From Psychrobacter sp. 4Bb (GTDB lineage Bacteria; Pseudomonadota; Gammaproteobacteria; Pseudomonadales; Moraxellaceae), in NCBI RefSeq assembly GCF_002836735.1, contig NZ_PJAS01000071.1, positions 124,001 to 188,000 on the forward strand: a stretch of 64,000 bases of DNA, read 5' to 3'. The translations under genes were made by a program, and so were the position numbers. The notes under the pieces are model-generated. The model did no database searches. It was not told where the DNA came from and was given only the letters and a program-made list of their open reading frames with translations. Below, in pieces: positions 45,556 through 55,100 of this stretch. The stretch's first letter is position 1. The number at the start of each line of letters is the position of its first letter.

Positions 45556-47037
45556 TTGTCACTTACGTCGTTAAAAACCGTCTCGCTTCAGCGTTTTTCG
45601 CTCAATTTCGCTGCCAATATTATTGCAACCTTGTGGATGCTGGTAGGCTCAACACGGGCTTTTTCTTGGGTTAAACCCACTTTTGTACAGTTTGCTGTAT
45701 TTGCGCTATTGGCGCTTGGTAGTAATGTCTTATTTTCATGGTTAGCCGCTGAAAGTGGCAGCATATTTAATGAGCAAGGATTGGTCAGTTATTTGATCTG
45801 GCCGATGATTATTTTGCTTGGTGGTATCATTTTGGCTCGGCGAGCGAGCAACCAAGCATTGGTATTTGTACCAGTAGTATTGTGGTTGGTCGCTGATACA
45901 TTGTCAGCCCTATTACAGAGCTTGGTGCAGTTTTTTGGTAGCTATGGTTGGTTGCCAAATTGGAGTTATTCGTTCTTACCAGTACTGTTTTTAGTATTGT
46001 TCTTATGGCAAACGCTAGCGTTGCTTTGGATTTTTTCCCGACGTCTGCGCATACCATGGTGGGAGCGAATCATTGTATTGGTTGGCGCGGTAGCGTTGCT
46101 GACTATCTGGCAGCGTAATGTCGCAGACCAGCCAATCTTTAAGCAAATACCTGTAGAGCCTGTACTAGAAGAGGCGGCACTATATCAGCAGCCGCGCCTA
46201 TTACAGCAAGCATTGGATAGTATAGACCCGAGTATCGATGGCAAAACCGACTGGTACTTTATGGGAGTTGCAGGATTCTCAGATCAAAACGTCTTTCGTT
46301 CCGAGATTAATAAGGTACGCGAGTTGTTTGATGTACGTTTTGGTACCAGCGGGCATTCACTATCGCTGATCAATAATACTTATAGCTGGCTCGATGAACC
46401 AATTGCTACTAAGACCAGCATTTTGCGCGGCCTAAAGAAAATCGGTCAGCAGATGAACGCTGATGAAGATGTATTGTTTCTAACGTTGTCTTCACATGGT
46501 AATCAGGATATCGTCCAGTTGGCAAATCCGCCGCTTGCGATGGATAATTTAGATGCTACATGGTTGCGTGACGCGCTAGACGCATCTGGTATCCGCTGGC
46601 GTGTGATCGTGGTGTCTGCCTGCTACTCAGGTTCGTTTATTGACGAATTGGCATCGCCAACCACGGTAGTGATTACTGCGTCAGCCGCTGACAAAGCATC
46701 GTTTGGTTGCACCAACACAGCTGAGATGACCTATTTTGGTCAAGCGTTTTTTGCTGAAAGTCTACGAGGGAATACCAGTTTTGAGTCGGCTTTTAAGGAT
46801 GCCAGTATACGGGTCAATGAGCGTGAGAGCGCCATGGGCTTTGAGCCATCAGAGCCGCAAATGGTCATTGGTAGTTTAATGGAGATAGCATTGCCTGCGT
46901 TTGAGCAAGTATTGTTTGATAAGGCGCGGCCATCCGTTGCTAGTATTACAAATAATGCTACTTCTATAACGGTTAATACTCTACCTGACAGTGCTACTAG
47001 TATATCGGTAGACGAAGTAGAGATAGCTGCTGAATAG
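45556..47037 (+). CDS. Membrane-anchored C13-family (legumain/caspase-fold) peptidase
   Basis: The 493-residue protein has an N-terminal block of five or so transmembrane helices (residues ~12-185), then a C13-type caspase-like domain starting DWYFMGVAGFSDQ. The catalytic pair is visible: His314 in LTLSSHGN and Cys356 in VVSACYSGSF. The TTG start at 45556 is supported by CTAGAGG ten bases upstream. C13 peptidases include legumain and GPI8; bacterial roles are largely unknown. The peptidase domain topology cannot be fixed from sequence alone. The gene ends inside a tandem duplication. Confidence 0.82.
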   Translation: MSLTSLKTVSLQRFSLNFAANIIATLWMLVGSTRAFSWVKPTFVQFAVFALLALGSNVLFSWLAAESGSIFNEQGLVSYLIWPMIILLGGIILARRASNQALVFVPVVLWLVADTLSALLQSLVQFFGSYGWLPNWSYSFLPVLFLVLFLWQTLALLWIFSRRLRIPWWERIIVLVGAVALLTIWQRNVADQPIFKQIPVEPVLEEAALYQQPRLLQQALDSIDPSIDGKTDWYFMGVAGFSDQNVFRSEINKVRELFDVRFGTSGHSLSLINNTYSWLDEPIATKTSILRGLKKIGQQMNADEDVLFLTLSSHGNQDIVQLANPPLAMDNLDATWLRDALDASGIRWRVIVVSACYSGSFIDELASPTTVVITASAADKASFGCTNTAEMTYFGQAFFAESLRGNTSFESAFKDASIRVNERESAMGFEPSEPQMVIGSLMEIALPAFEQVLFDKARPSVASITNNATSITVNTLPDSATSISVDEVEIAAE

Positions 47038-47132
47038 CTAAATAAATACAAAGTATGATTTGGCATTTAATAAATGCCAATTGAATAGCTAAATAAATAC
47101 AAAGTATGATTTGGCATTTAATAAATGCCAAT
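47031..47132. repeat. Perfect 51-bp tandem duplication
   Basis: Two identical 51-bp units (47031-47081 and 47082-47132) start with tgaatagctaaataaata. The first unit contains the last bases and stop codon of the C13 peptidase gene. Each unit contains the hairpin TTGGCATTT-AAT-AAATGCCAA (9-bp stem). Identity suggests recent duplication. Confidence 0.95.
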
Positions 47133-47209
47133 ATCAGATTTACTATTAGATGTTGAGCATTTATTAAACATCGTCATTGGTTCTATTTTGAATAAAAGGG
47201 ATATCACTC

Positions 47210-48100
47210 ATGCAGAATTCTTATAGTCATAGTTTATCTACCAATAAACAGCTTACCCAAAAAAGCGTGAATCGTTGTTTTAATGGTGAGCAGCATTATT
47301 ATAGCCACGAGTCGACGTCTACCAAAACATCTATGACGTTTAGTATTTATCTACCTGATGAAGCCTTGGCTGGACGACGTTGTCCTGCGATATTGTACCT
47401 ATCAGGTTTGACATGTAATGCGGATAACGTCACTCATAAAGCGCATTTTCAGCAAAAATGTAGCGAGCTTGGTATGATACTTATCGCACCTGATACTTCA
47501 CCCAGAAGTAGTGAAGACAGTGATGTACCAAACGACGATCGCTATTTTGTCGGGCAAGGCGCTAGCTATTATGTTGACGCGACCCAAGCCCCATGGTCAG
47601 ACAATTTTAATATGCAAAGCTACATCGTTGATGAGCTATATGACCTATTGCGTTCAGAGTTCCCTATCCACAGTATCGGTGTCACAGGACACTCAATGGG
47701 TGGTCATGGTGCGTTATTGCTAGGGTTTAAGTTCCCAAGTAAGTTTGTCAGCGTATCGGCTTTATCGCCAGTATGCGCAGCCAGTGAGTCTGCATGGGGG
47801 CAAGCTGCCTACACAGAGTATTTCGGTGATGATAAGTCTCTATGGGCACAAGCGGACGCCTCACAAATGATTGAAAAGGTCGGTCAGCAGTATTCGAGCA
47901 TTTTGGTTGATCAAGGCGCGGCTGATAACTTCTTAGCAGAAGGTCAGCTACAGACCTCTAAACTACAAGACGCTTGTGCAAAAGCCAAACAGCCCTTAAC
48001 ATTATGCTATCAAGCGGGGCATGACCACAGCTATTATTTTATCCAGACAGTGATTAATGATCATATCGAACATCATTGGCATATGGCTCAAATGAGCTAA
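47210..48100 (+). CDS. fghA: S-formylglutathione hydrolase
   Basis: FghA hydrolyses S-formylglutathione to formate and glutathione in glutathione-dependent formaldehyde detoxification. The 296-residue esterase-D-family alpha/beta hydrolase has YLSGLTCNADNVTHKA, the nucleophile motif GHSMGGHGALL, the Asp in LVDQGAADNFL and the His in CYQAGHDHSYYF. The S-(hydroxymethyl)glutathione dehydrogenase that usually accompanies it is not adjacent. An AAAAGGGATATC ribosome binding site precedes the ATG. Confidence 0.93.
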   Translation: MQNSYSHSLSTNKQLTQKSVNRCFNGEQHYYSHESTSTKTSMTFSIYLPDEALAGRRCPAILYLSGLTCNADNVTHKAHFQQKCSELGMILIAPDTSPRSSEDSDVPNDDRYFVGQGASYYVDATQAPWSDNFNMQSYIVDELYDLLRSEFPIHSIGVTGHSMGGHGALLLGFKFPSKFVSVSALSPVCAASESAWGQAAYTEYFGDDKSLWAQADASQMIEKVGQQYSSILVDQGAADNFLAEGQLQTSKLQDACAKAKQPLTLCYQAGHDHSYYFIQTVINDHIEHHWHMAQMS

Positions 48101-48164
48101 AATGTCGTTCAGATGGCCGTGATACATTTTTCGCTATTCCATTCATGCTCAACAGGTGATTTTT

Positions 48165-48611
48165 ATGGCAAGTTATCAAGATTTGACAGCTTCTAATTCA
48201 AAGAATAAGTCAGCAGATACGAGCTCTACAAAAGCGACTATGCAAGCTGATATGGATGCTGCTCTACAAAACAAACAACGTAACATTGATTGTAGTGATG
48301 AAGTGTCTCAAGTTAAGTCAGACGAGCTGATTGCAAAAACCGTCAACGACGCTGGCGATAGAGTACTTGATGATGTGCAAATATCTCGCGTGATAGAGAT
48401 GGCATGGGAAGATAGAACGCCATTTGGGGCTATAGAACATAGCTATGGTCTCGATGAGACTGGGGTTACCAAACTCATGCGCCAAGAGCTAAAGCCGTCA
48501 TCTTTTCGCTTATGGCGTCAAAGAGTGAGCAATCGCGCCACCAAACATGAGGCAAAGCGCTCTTTCGAAGTTGGCCGTGCTTATTGCAAAACTCAATATA
48601 AGCAGCGCTAA
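48165..48611 (+). CDS. TIGR03643 / DUF2805 family protein
   Basis: The C-terminal ~75 residues match this small uncharacterised family: VIEMAWEDRTPFGAIEHSYGLDETGVTKLMRQELKPSSFRLWRQRVSNRATKH. The first half is a Ser/Lys/Asp-rich tail. The core is short, basic and helix-turn-helix-like, so nucleic-acid binding is possible but unproven. The ATG at 48165 has an AGGTG ribosome binding site and is preferred to a GTG at 48156. It is 64 bp after fghA on the same strand. Confidence 0.8.
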   Translation: MASYQDLTASNSKNKSADTSSTKATMQADMDAALQNKQRNIDCSDEVSQVKSDELIAKTVNDAGDRVLDDVQISRVIEMAWEDRTPFGAIEHSYGLDETGVTKLMRQELKPSSFRLWRQRVSNRATKHEAKRSFEVGRAYCKTQYKQR

Positions 48612-48725
48612 ACCATTAAGTATTTAACATCATTATATAAAAGGCTCTCAGCATATGTGAGCCGCTTGAAATTTTCTTTTTAATCTATCCATATCTTATA
48701 TAAACATGAATTAGGTAGCTCAATT

Positions 48726-49415
48726 ATGAACAGTCCTGCTAAACCTTATCTTATTGCACCGTCGATACTCTCAGCTGATTTCGCGCGGTTGGGCGAAGAA
48801 GTAGAGAAGGTACTAGAGTCGGGTGCCGATGTGATTCATTTTGATGTAATGGACAATCATTACGTACCCAATTTGACGTTTGGTAGCATGATTTGTAAGG
48901 CGTTGCGTGACTATGGTGTTGAAGCGCCAATTGATGTACATCTGATGGTTTCACCTGTCGATAGTATGATTGAGCAGTTTTTGGAAGCGGGTGCTAGTAT
49001 CATTACCTTCCATCCAGAAGCCAGCGCTCATATCGATCGCTCACTTCAACTGATCAAAGATGGCGGTGCAGAGTGCGGTTTGGTATTGAACCCAGCGACA
49101 CCATTACATTATCTTGATTATGTTATGGATAAAGTAGATCAGATTTTATTAATGAGTGTGAACCCGGGCTACGGTGGACAGTCGTTTATCGATAGTACTC
49201 TAGATAAAGTCCGTCAGGTACGTCAGCGTATTATTACTAGTGGTCGAGATATTCGATTGGAAGTTGATGGTGGTATCAAAGCCAGTAATATACGTGCGAT
49301 TGCTGAAGCGGGCGCTGATATGTTCGTTGCGGGTTCTGCAATTTTCAATCAAGAAGATTATAAAGCGGCTATTGATGAGATGCGCGCAGAGTTATTATTA
49401 GCCAATAATAGCTAG
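48726..49415 (+). CDS. rpe: Ribulose-phosphate 3-epimerase
   Basis: Rpe interconverts ribulose 5-phosphate and xylulose 5-phosphate in the pentose phosphate pathway. The 229-residue TIM barrel has [16 protein letters not shown], the metal-site [34 protein letters not shown] and LEVDGGI. Length is normal. It begins 114 bp after the TIGR03643 gene. gph, often next to rpe, is absent here. Confidence 0.97.
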   Translation: MNSPAKPYLIAPSILSADFARLGEEVEKVLESGADVIHFDVMDNHYVPNLTFGSMICKALRDYGVEAPIDVHLMVSPVDSMIEQFLEAGASIITFHPEASAHIDRSLQLIKDGGAECGLVLNPATPLHYLDYVMDKVDQILLMSVNPGYGGQSFIDSTLDKVRQVRQRIITSGRDIRLEVDGGIKASNIRAIAEAGADMFVAGSAIFNQEDYKAAIDEMRAELLLANNS

Positions 49416-49626
49416 CGAATTCGGTATGGTTAATGAACGCTATTAGCCATACAATAGTAATATTAAGATGTGCTGTATAACTTATGACTATATAGTTAAT
49501 CCGATATAAAAGAGCTACAGCGTTAACCTCGCTTGAAGTATCACGTATACATCTGCACTCAGTTGCCTTGTATCTCTTTTAAATTGAATCAACTCTATAT
49601 AACGGTCAGTCACGTAAAGGTGAAAT

Positions 49627-50025
49627 ATGGACACAAACAATTCTAGCCGTTCAACAGAACCTTCTGTGCAAGCAAGTTCTCATGAGACGTTGAATCAGCA
49701 GGCTAAGCAATCACTTGAAAGTGAAACACCGCAACGCAGCTTGGTGCCTAGAGGTATCACTATTGGCTTAGCGATGTTTGCACTGGTACTTAGTTTGGCA
49801 GGTTATGGCTTTCGCCTGATGGTAGGTGATGACGTCGAAACAGTGCTGCGTCACGCTGCAGTCATTGTGCCTGCATTTATGCTAGGCATTCCGCTGTTTT
49901 TTTGGGTAGGCTCTCGCATACTCAATAAAGTTAAAGGCCTACATATCGAGAGTTGGAATGCGATTAGTTTGGGCTATTTGACTTCTTGTATATCGATGCT
50001 ATGGCTGATGGGTACTTATAGTTAA
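49627..50025 (+). CDS. Small membrane protein (132 aa), unknown
   Basis: No family recognised. Residues 1-40 are Ser/Gln/Glu-rich and soluble. Three hydrophobic helices follow at about 45-66, 79-101 and 113-130. An AAAGGTGAA ribosome binding site sits just before the ATG. It is followed 144 bp later by another small membrane protein gene. Together they could form a unit, but no role can be inferred. Confidence 0.7.
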   Translation: MDTNNSSRSTEPSVQASSHETLNQQAKQSLESETPQRSLVPRGITIGLAMFALVLSLAGYGFRLMVGDDVETVLRHAAVIVPAFMLGIPLFFWVGSRILNKVKGLHIESWNAISLGYLTSCISMLWLMGTYS

Positions 50026-50169
50026 GTGTTTCCGCTGTAGATGTAAGGCTTCTTCGCACCTGTATTGTTTATTCGCGCTTATATTGTTTATTCACGCCTA
50101 TATAATGTCGTAATATTTTATATTTTTTAATCATTAAGCCATGTCCTACAAGCATGACTGGAATTTTAT

Positions 50170-50481
50170 ATGAGAATCGTACCAGCCAGTATTGCTAAAA
50201 TTATCTATCCTAAAGACTTACCAAATGGCTTATTTACCAGCTTAATTATCGCTTGTTTGTTAATGGGGTTGGCGTCACTACGTCACGGAACCGATTTACA
50301 AGGTTGGCTAAATGTCATTGAAAACTGGCTGCTTATGCTGCTGATATTGCCTACTGCGACGGCCACCGTTGCACTGCCATTTAAGTATCGTGATCCTAGC
50401 CTTGAGTTAAAGCTGGTTTATTATCTTGGAATGTTTGTGGCCTTCTTATTTACATTAGGAAAGTTGCGTTATTGGCACTAA
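50170..50481 (+). CDS. Small membrane protein (103 aa), unknown
   Basis: No family recognised. There are three hydrophobic segments (about 20-38, 48-68, 81-97) and a basic N-terminus. The ATG follows gaattttat, a poor ribosome binding site. It lies downstream of another small membrane protein gene in the same direction. The fit of codon usage and the clean hydrophobic pattern favour a real gene, but no function can be given. Confidence 0.65.
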   Translation: MRIVPASIAKIIYPKDLPNGLFTSLIIACLLMGLASLRHGTDLQGWLNVIENWLLMLLILPTATATVALPFKYRDPSLELKLVYYLGMFVAFLFTLGKLRYWH

Positions 50482-50702
50482 TATATACAAACGACATGGC
50501 ATTCAAGTTTGCTTTTATAGCGAAGACTTATGTGACAGCCCTTGAATTCGAGTGTTAAAGCGTCCATTGTATGAGTAAGACAGATTTACCCGCGTTACTG
50601 TAAGACGATAGATTTGCCGAATGAGTTTGTTTTCAATAAATAACTGCTTTGCAATGACCAGTTTCTCTACCAGTACTAAACGGGATAATAAGGAACACAT
50701 TA

Positions 50703-51014
50703 ATGCCATACGATATCGATAATGATATAGAAGTAGATAACGAGAGTAGCGATCAGTTTGCTGGATTTGCCAAAGAAACCACGTTAGAGTTGGTGGAAGC
50801 AGATGATGGTAGGTTGTTGTTGCGTGATGCTGAACAAGATGAAGCACCGCTGATGACTATTGATTTTTCTGACAAGCTAAAAGAACTACTTGGTAGTGAT
50901 ACTCAAGCTATTGGTCAACACATGATTCATGCTGCGATTCAGGTCATTATGCAAAAGCAAATGAGCAAGTGGCATGCGCATGTATATGATAAAGAACCAA
51001 CACACTACAGCTAA
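50703..51014 (+). CDS. Small acidic protein (103 aa), unknown
   Basis: No family recognised. It is soluble and acidic, beginning MPYDIDNDIEVDNESSDQF, with a helical second half (FSDKLKELLGSD, HMIHAAIQVIMQKQMSKWHAH). A TAAGGAACAC ribosome binding site precedes the ATG. A strong terminator lies 90 bp downstream. An overlapping frame on the opposite strand is judged spurious. Confidence 0.65.
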   Translation: MPYDIDNDIEVDNESSDQFAGFAKETTLELVEADDGRLLLRDAEQDEAPLMTIDFSDKLKELLGSDTQAIGQHMIHAAIQVIMQKQMSKWHAHVYDKEPTHYS

Positions 51015-51104
51015 TATTTGGTTGTTTTTGAGCACCAGTTAAAGCAAATACCAGTCAAAGCGAATGACTAAAGATATAGCTTAACAACATGAAACTACAG
51101 CCAT

Positions 51105-51140
51105 AAAAAAAAGGGTTTATCAATTGATAAACCCTTTTTT
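51105..51140. terminator. Bidirectional terminator
   Basis: GGGTTTATC pairs with GATAAACCC around a short loop, with A residues before and T residues after, so it can serve the 103-aa acidic gene (+) and rpmG (-). Confidence 0.9.
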
Positions 51141-51170
51141 GTTCAAATAGTACCATTTATAAAATGGAGA

Positions 51171-51326
51171 TTATTTGATTTTAGCTTCTTTAAAGATCAC
51201 ATGCTGGCGTACTTTTGGATCAAACTTTTTGATTTCCATTTTGCCAGGCATAGTGCGCTTGTTTTTAGTAGTGGTGTAGTAATACCCAGTACCAGCTGTT
51301 GATACTAATTTAATTTTATCTCTCAT
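51171..51326 (-). CDS. rpmG: 50S ribosomal protein L33
   Basis: A 51-residue frame on the minus strand starts [22 protein letters not shown] and continues [15 protein letters not shown], which is diagnostic for bacterial L33. It is the C-minus type without the zinc cysteines. A GGAAAGC ribosome binding site lies upstream. It is 128 bp downstream of rpmB on the same strand, the usual rpmB-rpmG pair. Confidence 0.97.
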   Translation of the reverse strand: MRDKIKLVSTAGTGYYYTTTKNKRTMPGKMEIKKFDPKVRQHVIFKEAKIK

Positions 51327-51454
51327 GATAGCTTTCCTGTAAATGAGGGGTCTTCAAACGATAGGTACGTGTCTCAAAGAGTGAGTTGCCACAATTAATG
51401 TAGCAAAACAGCAGCCTAAATGATGAGAGTCATCACCCAGCTGCTATTTTTAAC

Positions 51455-51691
51455 TTAAACTTTTTGACCTTGTGCGCGTAGATCCGCTAACACTTTATCG
51501 ATACCAAGTTTGTCAATGATGCGCATACCTTTGGTAGACACACGTAGACGTACAAAGCGGTTTTCAGACTCTACCCAAAAACGATGGTTGTGAAGGTTTG
51601 GTAGAAAGCGACGACGGGTTTTGTTGTTTGCATGCGAAACATTATTACCCACCATAGGGCGCTTTCCAGTCACTTGGCAAACTCGAGACAT
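51455..51691 (-). CDS. rpmB: 50S ribosomal protein L28
   Basis: The 78-residue protein begins [29 protein letters not shown] and ends with the [12 protein letters not shown] region, the standard L28 sequence and length. It is the first gene of rpmB-rpmG on the minus strand. An AGGAGTTCGCC ribosome binding site precedes the ATG. Confidence 0.98.
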   Translation of the reverse strand: MSRVCQVTGKRPMVGNNVSHANNKTRRRFLPNLHNHRFWVESENRFVRLRVSTKGMRIIDKLGIDKVLADLRAQGQKV

Positions 51692-52175
51692 GGCGAACTC
51701 CTAATCTATGAGGTATGAGTTTTTCTCATACCAGTCTGGGCAAGTTGCACGTTTTTGCGGCATGGACACAGCAAGCGGCAGCTTTGCACCAAACAAAACT
51801 ATATGAAGGTTGAGCTGGTTTTGCTGCTATCTAAAGGCAAATAACAGGCTGACCAATTCAGAAAATTTTAAAGCCGACATTTATACCATAAAACAGATGA
51901 ATACTCAAATATTTTTACAATAACTGTCGAATTAAAGGAGAGCTATTATACCTTGAAATGAGCGCTCTATGTTGTTGATTGTTTAATAGTAAAGATTAAT
52001 TTTTAGTTGTAAGTTATAACAAAAGTCAGTAAAGTTGCTGTTATATATTTAATACAATCTGTTAATACACCGGTATTACTGTAAATCTATGTATCATTAC
52101 CAATCTCTTTTGATTCTGGGTAATGATTTTTTGCTTATTTGCTCAGATAAATTACTGCTCATGCGGAGTCAAAAC
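51692..52175. other. Divergent region rpmB / Ig-repeat lipoprotein gene (484 bp)
   Basis: This AT-rich region must hold the rpmB promoter and that of the large surface protein. An in-frame extension of the lipoprotein gene to 52089 lacks a ribosome binding site. I see no RNA gene or convincing operator. Confidence 0.4.
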
Positions 52176-55100
52176 ATGTCATATAGCTCTCTACCCCTTA
52201 CTTCTAAGTTGTTTCAGCTCACTTCTTTGACTTGTGCATTAGCATTAGCAGGTTGTGGTGGAGGCGGTGATGGTGACACCGTAGACTCTGTTGCACCGGC
52301 ACCTGATTTGGGAGTTACGCAGCCTGGAACGGATGGTAGTGGTAGTGACGGCGGTGAACAAGTACCAGATGTTGAGGCTGATTTCTTTTTACAAAAACTT
52401 AGCACAGCGCCTAGCATTATCGAGCTATCTGACGAGCAAGCAATTTTTACAGTTACTGTGAAGGCAGCTGAAGTAAGCTCTGGCGGTGCAATGGTTGGCA
52501 AAGCAGTTACGTTAAAGGTAGTGGGTTCTGAAACTAATGGTGTCACCATCGAAGGTCAGAGCACTCAAACAACCAATGATGATGGTAATGCAACATATAC
52601 TTTGAAGCTCAATCCGCAAGCCGTTGATGATAAAGATGCATTAATCGCAAACGGCTTTACCTTAATGGCTACTGCCAATAAAGCAGACGGTACAGCTGTT
52701 GCACCGCAAGAGTTGAAAGTTTCCGTTAGTAGAGAAGGTAGTGGAGATGGTACTCAAGTTGTTGAAAGTAAACTGAGCGTTACTCAAAGTCTTGATACGA
52801 GCTCTGTCTCCAATAATAAACTGAACCCTTATGGCGATACAGCAGTTATAAGTGTACAGCTGAAAAATGAAAAAGGTGCACTGGTTCCTGATGTCGAGGT
52901 CGGTCTCGGTCTGGATCAGACAGACGGTGTCTCTGTCGACGCTGCTAGTCAAACAACTGATTCGACAGGCGTCGCTACTTTTAATCTCAAGATCGATAGT
53001 AACTTGCCTGAAGCGACACGTAATAAACTGCTACAAGGTATCGTTTATGCTATCAATATTAAAGAAAGCAGTGGAGCTACTAAGCTTGTATCTGGCAAGC
53101 TAGCTGTTGCATTACCTGTTCAAGACTACGATCTGAAAGTTTCAGGAAACTCAACGCAGCTTAGTGCTTATGGGGATACACAGCAGCTGACTATCACTGC
53201 TTCACCTAAAAATACGAATGTGTCTACCCAGATTGCTGGTGCAAAGGCAACAATCAAGCTAAATAATGCTCCTAAAGGGGTCAGTCTAGCGAGTGAACAG
53301 TTGACATTAGATACTAATGGTCAAGCGACTGTAGCATTAACTATATCGCCAACATTGAGCGCTACTGAACGTCAAGAGCTTGCAGAAAAAGGTATTAGCT
53401 ACACTATTTTACTCACAGAACCAAACCGTTCGACGTCAACAGCGAGTCCTTCTAGCGTAGTCATTGTTCCAACTGCGGAATACAAAATAAACTTTAATGA
53501 AAGCAATAAGAAAGAGCTATCAAGCTCAGGTGGCAGTGCAGTCATTAGTTTCCGCGTCAATGATAGCCGCGGCGGTGTAGTAGAAGGACAAAAAGTAATA
53601 GCAAGTTTACCAGCAAGTCTGGCTGCTGCAGGTCTACTGACCTTGGAAAATAACTCAGAACAAACTACTAATACTAAAGGTGAAGTTAGCTATACAGTAC
53701 GAGTGCCTAATAATTTAACTGTGTCACAAAAAGCACAGCTCGAAAAGGCAGGTAGTTTTGTATTGTCTGCAAATATAACAGAAGCGTCTGGAGTGCCAAG
53801 CACTACCAGTAGTGAAAGTATTCGTATCGGCTCCGACATCGGACAAAGCGATATTACATTGACTGCGCAAAGTGTACCTGCAGTCGCGAGTGTCTTAGAT
53901 GAAGAGTTCAAATTACAAATCTTAGGGAAGCGTAAAGATAGTAGCGCTGTTGTCGGTCGTACAGTTAAGCTTGTCATTAATGAAGGATTTGCTACAGGTA
54001 TTACTATTCAAGGTAACGAAAAAACCACAAACAGCAGTGGTGTGGCAGAGTTTACAGTTCGTATCAGTCAAAACCTAACACAAGCTCAGCGTGATCAACT
54101 AATAAAAACAGGTATCGCCTACACGGCAGTACTGACTGATGAAGATGGTACTCAATCCAAAATTATACAGACAGTAAAAGTTGAGCAGCCAGTAACAAGT
54201 ATGCAGTTTGCCTCTATCACAACTCCAGAAGTTAGCGAATTGGGCGGTAGCGGCAACATCGGTGTGAAATTAACCACTAAAGCGAGTAGTGCTCAGCCAG
54301 TCAGAGACAAAGCGGTTACTATACAGCTAGGTGCAAAAGCACTAGAGTACGGTGTCACAGCTACTCAAACTACAGCGACTACAGATTTTAATGGTGAGGC
54401 GATTTTTGCTATTAATGTACCTGAAGGTTTGACAGCGATACAACGAGCAGATTTAAAGAACACTGGTATCAACTATCAGCTAACTTATGCTGAAAACAAT
54501 GTTTCTTATAAGTCAGAAATACAGAAAGTAAAAATCACTACGCCTAGCGTTAGTTTAAGTATCTTGAATGCCACCAATAATATTGATAATCAAGCAGGAT
54601 ATATCTTAAACAATGTGGGTAGTACTGCTACTATCCAAGCACAGTTAAATAATCAGTCATCTGGTGAGCAAGTCGCCAATCAAACAGTGAAATTGGTATT
54701 TAATAACCCTGAACTAGCAAGCTTGTTAATAGTAAATGGTCAGCTTGGCTCATCAAATATCACTGCTAGTACAGATGCTAATGGTTTGGTTAGCTTTAAC
54801 GTTGTAGTTCCAAACAACTTAAGTGATGAGCAAAAAGAAGCGCTCAGTAAACAAGTATTGACAGCTACTCTGACAGAAACATTAACTCGCAAACAGCAGC
54901 AAGTCAAAATTAAAGTCCAATCGATGACATCGGCCATTTCTCTAATTGCTAATCCAGTAAATGCCTTAAACTTGAATGGCGGCGAAACACAGGTTGAGAT
55001 AATAGCAAGAGACAGTAAAGGTAATATCGTTGCTGGACAAAAAATATTCCTTGCACTGCCAGCCTCTATTGCAAGTCAAGGAGTTACCTTAGTATCAGGT

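Noticed and set aside
50515..50847. 110-codon minus-strand frame overlapping the acidic 103-aa gene
   Set aside because: Low-complexity His/Thr/Tyr-rich product and no ribosome binding site; the plus-strand frame has a good one.
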